From positions 496,001 to 560,000 of the forward strand of contig JAIXMF010000004.1 of assembly GCA_025201365.1 (NCBI GenBank): a stretch of DNA of 64,000 nucleotides, read 5' to 3'. The notes below the pieces were generated by a model. The model searched no databases. It was given only the letters and a program-made list of their open reading frames with translations, and was not told the origin of the DNA. Made by a program: the position numbers and the translations under genes. Source of the DNA: Syncephalis plumigaleata (lineage: Eukaryota; Zoopagomycota; Zoopagomycetes; Zoopagales; Piptocephalidaceae). This document shows, piece by piece, positions 11,801 to 23,800 of the stretch (within the stretch, counting starts at the first letter, position 1; the number at the start of each line of letters is the position of its first letter).

Positions 11801-14800
11801 CGTGATCATTCGTGGTGAACGTCGCTTTGTACGTCGCGTGTTTTCACGCTGGGATGTTCGCACTCGTTCCATCGTGAGGGAAATTATCGAATTCGACGTT
11901 GATGACATCAACTCAGCGTCTGATATCGCCCGCCAGGAACTCTACGCCCACGAGAATGAGCATGTTATTCTGCGTAACAACCAGCGTTTTATTCGGTACA
12001 CTTTTTCACGCTGGAGCGTTTCCAAGGATCGAGTTATTCCGGTTGAAGTCGAACTACTGTTGGATGACGTGACTGCAGCCAAAGAATACGCGTCGACCTG
12101 TCGCGTCTATGTTGTCTACCGTCTTGGCTACAAGTTTATTCGACGCGTGTTCACCCGCTGGAACGACGAGACCAATCAGCTTGTTGACGATGAAATGGAA
12201 GTGGCCGCCGACGAACTCACCCAAGCATGCGAGGCATCCTTTAGGACGTTGAACGCACTACCCATGGATGCGATTGTACTTCGACACGGCCGTCGTTACA
12301 TCAAGCGTATCTATACTATTTATTACGTCCACTCGCAACAAGTAGTGCAGAAGGAATTGGAAATTGCCGCCGATGAGGTCGAACAAGCGATGTCAGCACC
12401 ACAAGACACTGTTCAAACTGTCAGTCATGATGGTCGCACATTCTTGGTACGCCGATTCACTCGATGGGATAGCGCGTCTAATAGTGCCGTCGAAGAAGAG
12501 GTCCACATTGATACTGCCGATCTTGAAGCCGCTCGTACGCAAGCGCTTAACGTTTCTGCATCAGTGGCCATTAGGCAAGGTCGTCGTTTCATTCATCGTA
12601 TTATGCGATTCTGGGATTCACGCTTGAGACAATCGGTTCCTTTGCTGGTCGAGATCGCTGAAGATGATATGCTTAAGGCTACCGATCAGAATGACGCTTC
12701 ACGAAGTAGTATTGTCGTTGTGCGACAAGGTCAACGGTATGTCGTGCGTCGTTTTGCATTCTGGGATGAGGTCAAACGATGCATCGTTGAACGCGAGGTC
12801 TTCATTGATGCCGGCGATTTGGAGCTAGCGAAGACGGAAGCCGCCGCCATTACCGCCGTGGTAATCACTCGAGTGCGTCGTCGCTATATTGTCCGTACGT
12901 TCACTTATTGGAACGAGGCTACCACAAAGAAGAGCAGAAAGACGTCGAAGTGGATGCTGAGGATATTTCTTCCGCTGCCGCTGCCACTGCCACATCGGAT
13001 GACGTAGTCGTTGAACGTAATGGTCGCCGTTACATTCGCCGTACCTTCCGAACATGGAACACCACTACCAATAAGCCAGTTGAAGAAACGACTGAAGTGG
13101 CGGTTGACGATATCGAAAGCGCTAATCTGGAAGTAGTCAAAGTGGAAGCCAAATCAAGCAGTAAACTGGCGGAAGGTGCTAAAGCAGCAGCGGAAAAGGC
13201 TGGTCTCATTGTTCGCAAAGGACGACTTTTCATTCGACGTGTATTCACTATGTGGCGCGTTGAAGAAAACAAGGAGGTGCAATGCGAGGTCGAAGTTGCC
13301 GCTGACGACATTAAAGAAGCCGCCAACGTTGAGGCGGATTCCGAAAGGTTATTGTTCGCAATGGTCGTCGCTTCATTCGCCGTACAATTACACGCTGGAG
13401 TACCGAATCCAACGCCACGGTCACCGATGAAGTCGAGGTCGCAGCCGATGAAGTGCAACAAGCGCACGAGGATGTCGTCAAGGTCGAGAGCGAGACATCA
13501 TCAGCACTTGCATCGACTGGAGTTGTCGTTCGTCAAGGTCGCGTATTCATTCGACGTGTATTCAAGTTGTGGAGCGTCGAAGAGAACAAGGAGATCGAGC
13601 ATGAGGTCGAATTAGCAGCCGACGAAGTCAAGGAGGCCGCCAGCGTCGATGTCAATGCCGATGAAACGGTCGTCGAGCGTAATGGCCGTCGCTTCATTCG
13701 CCGCTACTTCACACGATGGAACGTCGAGCAGAACAAGCCAGTTACCGAGGAGGTCGAGGTTTGCGTCGATGATGTACAGCAAGTCAGCGAGGAAGTCGTC
13801 AAGGTCGAGGCGGAATCCGGCAGCATATTGACGACCGCGGTAGCAGCTACGGCAGTTACGGCAGCAGCGGCCGCCACAGCAGCAGGAGTAGCAGTGCGAC
13901 ACGGTCGATTATTCGTTCGACGCTGGTTCACGAAGTGGGATACCGAGAAGAACGAAGAAGTCAAGGTTGAGGTCGAAGTTGATGCTAACGAAGTCAAGGA
14001 AGCCGCTAACGTCGAATCCGACTCCGAGACTATTGTTGAGCGCAACGGCCGTCGCTTCATTTGCCGCAAGTTCACGCGCTGGAGCGAGGAGGAGAACAAG
14101 CTTGTTACCGATGACGTGGAAGTTGCTATCGACGACGTTCAAGTAGCCAACGACGAAGTAGTCAAGGTCGAAGCGGAAACCGGCAGCATCTTAGTTGAAG
14201 CGGCAGTTGCCACAGCTACGGCAACCGCAGCGGCATCCGGTGTGGTAGTACGTAACGGCCGATTATTCGTACGACGCGTATTCAAGCAGTGGAGCGTCGA
14301 GGAGAACAAGGAAGTCGAGCAAGAAGTCGAGATTGCAGCCGATGAAATCAAGGAAGCGGCCAATGTTGAGGCATCATCCGAGACGGTAGTCGAGCGCAAC
14401 GGTCGTCGTTTCATTCGTCGCAAGTTTACGCGATGGAGCGTCGAGGAGAACAAGCCAGTCACTGAAGAGGTCGAAGTCTCAGTCGAAGATGTACAACAAG
14501 TTAGCGAAGAAGTTGTCAAGGTCGAAGCCGAAGCTGGTAACGGACTTGTCACGGCTATTGCTAACAGCGCAGTAGCAGTTGGAGCAGGCGTGGTAGCAGC
14601 CACCGGAGCCGTAGCCGTGGTGGCAGGCTCAGTTGTACGCGAAGGCCGAGTATTCATTCGACGCTGGTTCACGCAATGGAACACGGAGACGAACGAGGAA
14701 GTCAAGGTCGAAGTCGAGATCGCAGCCGATGAAGTTAAGGAAGCCGCCACAGTCGAATCCGACTCCGAGACTATCGTCGAACGCAACGGCCGTCGCTTCA

Positions 14801-17800
14801 TTCGTCGCAAGTTCACGCGCTGGAGTGTCGAGGAGAACAAGCTTGTTACGGACGAGGTCGAAGTCGCCGTCGATGATGTGCAACAAGTTAACGACGAAGT
14901 GGTCAAGGTTGAAGCGGAATCAGGTACAACATTGGCCGCGGTAGTCGCAGCAGAGACAGTTGCCAGCACTGGCGTAGCAGTTCGTCAAGGAAGAATGTTT
15001 ATTCGACGTGTGTTTACTATGTGGTGCACGGAGGAGAACAAGGAAATTCAGCGTGAAGTCGAAGTTGCAGCGGAAGATGTCAAGGAAGCAGCCAATGTCA
15101 CGGCCGATTCCGAGACGATTGTTGTTCGCAATGGTCGTCGCTTCATTCGCCGTACAATTACACGCTGGAGTACCGAATCCAACGCCACGGTCACCGATGA
15201 AGTCGAGGTCGCAGCCGATGAAGTGCAACAAGCGCACGAGGATGTCGTCAAGGTCGAGAGCGAGACATCATCAGCACTTGCATCGACTGGAGTTGTCGTT
15301 CGTCAAGGTCGCGTATTCATTCGACGTGTATTCAAGTTGTGGAGCGTCGAAGAGAACAAGGAGATCGAGCATGAGGTCGAATTAGCAGCCGACGAAGTCA
15401 AGGAGGCCGCCAGCGTCGATGTCAATGCCGATGAAACGGTCGTCGAGCGTAATGGCCGTCGCTTCATTCGCCGCTACTTCACACGATGGAACGTCGAGCA
15501 GAACAAGCCAGTTACCGAGGAGGTCGAGGTTTGCGTCGATGATGTACAGCAAGTCAGCGAGGAAGTCGTCAAGGTCGAGGCGGAATCCGGCAGCATATTG
15601 ACGACCGCGGTAGCAGCTACGGCAGTTACGGCAGCAGCGGCCGCCACAGCAGCAGGAGTAGCAGTGCGACACGGTCGATTATTCGTTCGACGCTGGTTCA
15701 CGAAGTGGGATACCGAGAAGAACGAAGAAGTCAAGGTTGAGGTCGAAGTTGATGCTAACGAAGTCAAGGAAGCCGCTAACGTCGAATCCGACTCCGAGAC
15801 TATTGTTGAGCGCAACGGCCGTCGCTTCATTTGCCGCAAGTTCACGCGCTGGAGCGAGGAGGAGAACAAGCTTGTTACCGATGACGTGGAAGTTGCTATC
15901 GACGACGTTCAAGTAGCCAACGACGAAGTAGTCAAGGTCGAAGCGGAAACCGGCAGCATCTTAGTTGAAGCGGCAGTTGCCACAGCTACGGCAACCGCAG
16001 CGGCATCCGGTGTGGTAGTACGTAACGGCCGATTATTCGTACGACGCGTATTCAAGCAGTGGAGCGTCGAGGAGAACAAGGAAGTCGAGCAAGAAGTCGA
16101 GATTGCAGCCGATGAAATCAAGGAAGCGGCCAATGTTGAGGCATCATCCGAGACGGTAGTCGAGCGCAACGGTCGTCGTTTCATTCGTCGCAAGTTTACG
16201 CGATGGAGCGTCGAGGAGAACAAGCCAGTCACTGAAGAGGTCGAAGTCTCAGTCGAAGATGTACAACAAGTTAGCGAAGAAGTTGTCAAGGTCGAAGCCG
16301 AAGCTGGTAACGGACTTGTCACGGCTATTGCTAACAGCGCAGTAGCAGTTGGAGCAGGCGTGGTAGCAGCCACCGGAGCCGTAGCCGTGGTGGCAGGCTC
16401 AGTTGTACGCGAAGGCCGAGTATTCATTCGACGCTGGTTCACGCAATGGAACACGGAGACGAACGAGGAAGTCAAGGTCGAAGTCGAGATCGCAGCCGAT
16501 GAAGTTAAGGAAGCCGCCACAGTCGAATCCGACTCCGAGACTATCGTCGAACGCAACGGCCGTCGCTTCATTCGTCGCAAGTTCACGCGCTGGAGTGTCG
16601 AGGAGAACAAGCTTGTTACGGACGAGGTCGAAGTCGCCGTCGATGATGTGCAACAAGTTAACGACGAAGTGGTCAAGGTTGAAGCGGAATCAGGTACAAC
16701 ATTGGCCGCGGTAGTCGCAGCAGAGACAGTTGCCAGCACTGGCGTAGCAGTTCGTCAAGGAAGAATGTTTATTCGACGTGTGTTTACTATGTGGTGCACG
16801 GAGGAGAACAAGGAAATTCAGCGTGAAGTCGAAGTTGCAGCGGAAGATGTCAAGGAAGCAGCCAATGTCACGGCCGATTCCGAGACGATTGTTGTTCGCA
16901 ATGGTCGTCGCTTCATTCGCCGTACAATTACACGCTGGAGTACCGAATCCAACGCCACGGTCACCGATGAAGTCGAGGTCGCAGCCGATGAAGTGCAACA
17001 AGCGCACGAGGATGTCGTCAAGGTCGAGAGCGAGACATCATCAGCACTTGCATCGACTGGAGTTGTCGTTCGTCAAGGTCGCGTATTCATTCGACGTGTA
17101 TTCAAGTTGTGGAGCGTCGAAGAGAACAAGGAGATCGAGCATGAGGTCGAATTAGCAGCCGACGAAGTCAAGGAGGCCGCCAGCGTCGATGTCAATGCCG
17201 ATGAAACGGTCGTCGAGCGTAATGGCCGTCGCTTCATTCGCCGCTACTTCACACGATGGAACGTCGAGCAGAACAAGCCAGTTACCGAGGAGGTCGAGGT
17301 TTGCGTCGATGATGTACAGCAAGTCAGCGAGGAAGTCGTCAAGGTCGAGGCGGAATCCGGCAGCATATTGACGACCGCGGTAGCAGCTACGGCAGTTACG
17401 GCAGCAGCGGCCGCCACAGCAGCAGGAGTAGCAGTGCGACACGGTCGATTATTCGTTCGACGCTGGTTCACGAAGTGGGATACCGAGAAGAACGAAGAAG
17501 TCAAGGTTGAGGTCGAAGTTGATGCTAACGAAGTCAAGGAAGCCGCTAACGTCGAATCCGACTCCGAGACTATTGTTGAGCGCAACGGCCGTCGCTTCAT
17601 TTGCCGCAAGTTCACGCGCTGGAGCGAGGAGGAGAACAAGCTTGTTACCGATGACGTGGAAGTTGCTATCGACGACGTTCAAGTAGCCAACGACGAAGTA
17701 GTCAAGGTCGAAGCGGAAACCGGCAGCATCTTAGTTGAAGCGGCAGTTGCCACAGCTACGGCAACCGCAGCGGCATCCGGTGTGGTAGTACGTAACGGCC

Positions 17801-20800
17801 GATTATTCGTACGACGCGTATTCAAGCAGTGGAGCGTCGAGGAGAACAAGGAAGTCGAGCAAGAAGTCGAGATTGCAGCCGATGAAATCAAGGAAGCGGC
17901 CAATGTTGAGGCATCATCCGAGACGGTAGTCGAGCGCAACGGTCGTCGTTTCATTCGTCGCAAGTTTACGCGATGGAGCGTCGAGGAGAACAAGCCAGTC
18001 ACTGAAGAGGTCGAAGTCTCAGTCGAAGATGTACAACAAGTTAGCGAAGAAGTTGTCAAGGTCGAAGCCGAAGCTGGTAACGGACTTGTCACGGCTATTG
18101 CTAACAGCGCAGTAGCAGTTGGAGCAGGCGTGGTAGCAGCCACCGGAGCCGTAGCCGTGGTGGCAGGCTCAGTTGTACGCGAAGGCCGAGTATTCATTCG
18201 ACGCTGGTTCACGCAATGGAACACGGAGACGAACGAGGAAGTCAAGGTCGAAGTCGAGATCGCAGCCGATGAAGTTAAGGAAGCCGCCACAGTCGAATCC
18301 GACTCCGAGACTATCGTCGAACGCAACGGCCGTCGCTTCATTCGTCGCAAGTTCACGCGCTGGAGTGTCGAGGAGAACAAGCTTGTTACGGACGAGGTCG
18401 AAGTCGCCGTCGATGATGTGCAACAAGTTAACGACGAAGTGGTCAAGGTTGAAGCGGAATCAGGTACAACATTGGCCGCGGTAGTCGCAGCAGAGACAGT
18501 TGCCAGCACTGGCGTAGCAGTTCGTCAAGGAAGAATGTTTATTCGACGTGTGTTTACTATGTGGTGCACGGAGGAGAACAAGGAAATTCAGCGTGAAGTC
18601 GAAGTTGCAGCGGAAGATGTCAAGGAAGCAGCCAATGTCACGGCCGATTCCGAGACGATTGTTGTTCGCAATGGTCGTCGCTTCATTCGCCGTACAATTA
18701 CACGCTGGAGTACCGAATCCAACGCCACGGTCACCGATGAAGTCGAGGTCGCAGCCGATGAAGTGCAACAAGCGCACGAGGATGTCGTCAAGGTCGAGAG
18801 CGAGACATCATCAGCACTTGCATCGACTGGAGTTGTCGTTCGTCAAGGTCGCGTATTCATTCGACGTGTATTCAAGTTGTGGAGCGTCGAAGAGAACAAG
18901 GAGATCGAGCATGAGGTCGAATTAGCAGCCGACGAAGTCAAGGAGGCCGCCAGCGTCGATGTCAATGCCGATGAAACGGTCGTCGAGCGTAATGGCCGTC
19001 GCTTCATTCGCCGCTACTTCACACGATGGAACGTCGAGCAGAACAAGCCAGTTACCGAGGAGGTCGAGGTTTGCGTCGATGATGTACAGCAAGTCAGCGA
19101 GGAAGTCGTCAAGGTCGAGGCGGAATCCGGCAGCATATTGACGACCGCGGTAGCAGCTACGGCAGTTACGGCAGCTGCTGCCACAGCAGTTATTGCTGGT
19201 GTTGTTGCTTCTCAAAAGAAACAGCCTACTGCTCGCGTTGGTTTCTTCCGTAAATTGCTTGGCATTCAGGACAAATCTGGTAAGTTTTATTCATTCTATT
19301 GTTATTGTAAATGACTTTATTAACAAATTTTGGTAGATTCTGATGCCGGTATTGTACATGTACCAACTAATATGCCTATGGATATGCCTGCCGATGAGCG
19401 TCCTACCCGAGCCAACGTTTCTACTGAATACACCGAGACTACAACAACGTTACCAACAGTGGATCGTGATCAGTTGGAATCTGTTGAAGTAGCTACTTCA
19501 TCTGCACATACCGACGTTATTGTCCGCTCGCAACGTCGCTTTATTCGTCGTGTATTCACTCGCTGGGATGACATCAAGAATGAGGCTGTTAGTGAAGCAT
19601 ATGAAATCTCTCTTGATGACTTGGAGTCGGCATCACTTGTTGAAGAGGACGCTTCAGTTATTGTATCTCGTGGTGGACGACGCTTCATTCGTCGCTCGTT
19701 TGAATTCTGGGATAACACCACTCAGTCTACCGTTACTCAGGATGTCGAACTTGCGCTCAATGATGTGTGCTGCGTCGCGAATCAAGTAGTTGCAAACGAT
19801 TCCAGCGCCATTATTGTCCGAGATAACAACAAGCGTTATATTCGTCGTACTGTCACTTGTTGGTCGGAGACACAACAGCAGATGGTCGATGAGGAACTTG
19901 AGATCGAGGTGGAATCACTTAGCGCCAGTAAAGCATCTTACGCCGAAGTCGTTCGAAATGACCGTCGACTCATTCGCGTTACAATCTACCGCTGGGATGT
20001 CGTTTTGAATACCGAGATACCAGCTACAGTTGACATTGACGCTAATCAATATGATGTAATCTCATACACGGCAACACACTCGGATTCTTCCATTATTTCT
20101 TCTGAAGTAATCCTGCAGAATCGTGTATTCGTTCGTCGCCTAGTGGTATACTGGGATTCCACACAGCAACGCGAAGTACGAGGATATATTTATTTGGACA
20201 ACAATGAAGCAAGCGATACCGACAGCAGCATGACTGTTACTGAGCACAATGGTCGTCGCTACATAATTAGATATATCATTCGATGGGATGTTGTAACTCG
20301 TACATTTATTACCGATAAGGTCGAGGTTCCAGACGTGTTTTATAATCGTTCGGGTAATCCAGCTTCGCGTTATATCACTCCAGTTATTCATAACGACAAA
20401 CACTTTGTTCGTCGAGTCATTTATGTCTGGGATGAATCAGCGAATACCACTCGACGTGAAGAAATCGATGTTGCAGTTGATGATGACGCCGCTGATAAGT
20501 CTGTATCGTCAACAGTGGTTGTACGTGAAGGTCGTCGATATATTCGCCGAACCATCACCATCTGGTGTGTAATTACATTGACAATCATTACTCGCACCAT
20601 CGAGTATTTGGCCGAAGGATCGAGTGCCGTATATGATCGTGTACAATTGACGCAGCGTGCGCCTGTACGTTTACTTCGATCTGGACAAGAGTACGTGCGC
20701 CGTGTTGTTGTTCGTTGGGACCATGCCACTCAGCAATTTGTCCGCGATATAATTCACATTGCTACTCCAAATCGCAACGGCCAATATGACGAGTCTGTCA

Positions 20801-23800
20801 TTGTATCTCGCGATGGACGTCGTTGCATTAGCTGGCAAGTTCTCTACTGGGATGAATTGACCGGCGAGGAATGCTTCACAACCATGGATTTAGTCGAAGA
20901 GGATGTTACCAATGATCGTCAGGTAGCAACTGTCGACTCCATCACTCGCGGCGGTATATTATTCATTCGTCGCACGGTTTACGTATGGATAATCACGGAA
21001 GGTCGAATGGTGGAGCGTACCGTATTGGTTCAAGCTGATGTGGAAAGCAATACCGAAGATGAACACATTATTATTCGACTTGGACGCCAATTTGTTCGTA
21101 GACTCGCTTTAACGTGGAATTCCGAACGTGAGGAGGAAGTACTTGAAGTTGTGGAAACAGCCGTTGACACTCCTTCGGAACATGAAACGAACGCCATGTT
21201 GATGCCGCGTCCGATAGTGAGGAAGCAGGCGAGACTGACTCAGATGTCGAGCAGGAGGAAGGCGCCGTGGCTGGTGGTAGCGGTGCGGTGGTCGAAAGAA
21301 GAAGAAGAAGAATCGTCGTAAGAAGCATGGCAATAAGACGGCGGCCGCAGTGACTACAGTAACTACGGTAGCCGCTGCAGGAATAGTAACTGCTAAGGCA
21401 CTAGAACCCGAGCCAGCGGTAGTTATTCCGGAGCCAGAGCCAGAGTCCGAGCCAGAAGTTGAAGGAGAATCGGAAGAGGATAGCGAACCAGAGGCTGGAC
21501 TATCAGATATCGAGGAGAGCCACGATGACGTGTCAGACGCATCATTAGCTAGCGAGGATATTTCTTCCGATGAAGAGGAGGGCGAAGGCCCCAAAGATAT
21601 GTCGCCTGAAGCTGTAGCGGCCCGTGAAGAGCGTCGTAAGGAGAAGAAGCTTCGCCGTAAGAAGCAGCATCGTCATAAGAAGCATCGCGCTAAGAAGAAC
21701 CGAAAGGCCAAGAAGGAGGGAGAGGCCGCTCCGGCTGCCAATGCTGGTACCGGTACCGGCAAGAAAAGACGTCGTCGTCATCGATCTCGCCGTCCATTGA
21801 TGGCAGCTGAGGCTACTGTGACGCAAACTACTGAATCAGCACAAACGCCAGCGTCAACAGAGACGCCGGCACCAGTAGTTGAAGGAACCAGGGCTGCTGA
21901 TTCTTCAGTGTCTTCCTCCCATACTTCTACCATAGCGAAGACTGCTGTTGTTGCAGGTATTGCAGCGGTTGCAGGTGTTGCAGCAGGTGCGGCGATTGTT
22001 TCATCTAATAAGGAGTCGACTGTTACGGAAGTCATAGGTAAGTTGATGATTTAAATTAGCAAAAATTCCATATACTAAGTAAATATACCCATATATAGAT
22101 GTTGGTCGATCTGACGCTACAACTGTCGTTACAACCGAGGATAACACTGTAGAAACGGAAGTGCAGATTGAATCTACTGAAGTATCGGTGGAACAACAGA
22201 TCGTGAATGATAAGGTAAAGTACTTTATTATATATTACATTACATTTAACTAATACATTTTGTATATAAAAGGTCGATGTTTCCACAGTTAAGGGTGTCA
22301 GCAGCACTTCTGCGGAAACCACAGTTGAGCTTCAAACAACGGTATCAACTACTATTGAGGAGACTACGACCGCCAATGTAATCGCTGATACTACAACAAC
22401 CTGCAGCAATGCTACAGAACAAGCTAGTACGGAGAGCACAAGCGTTAGTACACAGCCCCAAGAGCAACCAGCAGCCCCAGTTGCTCCAGTAGCTCCAGCA
22501 CCACAAGATGTCACTATCGTCGGACCATCGGGTGGAGTGCAAGAATTTACCACTGAGGAGACCGACACCGATGGTGGCCATCTATCGATTCGAACGGTGA
22601 TTATCTCGGATACGCAAGTTCGTCGCGTCACCAAGTACTACACCAAGACATTGAACGGTCAAGTCACCCAGTGGATGACGAGCGATGTTGAGCCAATTGT
22701 TGCTAAAGCGAGGGTGAAACATCGGTTGCCGGTGATATAGTAGTTAATGCTGATGGATCGACATCGGTTGTTGGCGCATCAGGCAGTATCAAGACTGGAT
22801 CGCACGCAGCTCATCAAGAGATCACACAAGCAGCGGGACCAGCCATCCAGTCATCAGGTGTCATTGGACAAACAGCTACTACAGCAGCAACTGAACAAGT
22901 GACCGCTGATACTACTGATTCATCGACATGCGCTGCTAAGGAAAACTACCCACTGCAGAGGTGATGAGGAAGTTGTTGGCGAACCGGAGGAAGCCACCGA
23001 GGAGACTACCGATGCTGAAGGTGCTCGTCTAGTGACACGTACAGTCACTGTACGCACACGTCGATGCCGTCGTATCACTAAGTACTTCACACGCACACTG
23101 AACGGTGAGGTTACCGAATGGTCGACTACCGATGAGCAACCACTTGAGCAGCCTCAAGAGCAACCAGCAACTCCAGTAGCTCCAGCACCACAAGATGTCA
23201 CTATTGTTGGACCATCGGGTGGAGTGCAAGAATTCACCACTGAGGAGACCGACACCGATGGTGGCCATCTATCGATTCGAACGGTGATTATCTCGGATAC
23301 GCAAGTTCGTCGCGTCACCAAGTACTACACCAAGACATTGAACGGTCAAGTCACCCAGTGGATGACGAGCGATGTTGAGCCAATTGTTGCTAAAGCTGAG
23401 GGTGAAACATCGGTTGCCGGTGATATAGTAGTTAATGCTGATGGATCGACATCGGTTGTTGGCGCATCAGGCAGTATCAAGACTGGATCGCACGCAGCTC
23501 ATCAAGAGATCACTCAAGCAGCGGGACCAGCCATCCAGTCATCAGGTGTCATCGGGCAAACAGCAGCAGCAGCAGTATCAGCGGATGCTAGCGGTGCTGC
23601 AGCTGCTTCTGGCGCTGGAGTTCAAGACTTCACTGAGGAGAAGACGGATACTGATGGTGGCAAACTAACTATTCGCACGGTTATCAACGCTGACTCGTAC
23701 ATTCGTCGTATTACTAAATACTACACCAAGGTCCTCAATGGTGAAACTACACAATGGACTACAAGCGATGTCGAGCAATTGAACGCTGAGGGAGAATGGG

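Noticed and set aside
14139-18509. Repeated Ser/Thr-rich open frames of up to 276 codons on the minus strand of the array
   Set aside because: They recur with the 1770-bp period and mirror the codon bias (gtc, gaa, gcc) of the plus-strand gene; no independent family resemblance.
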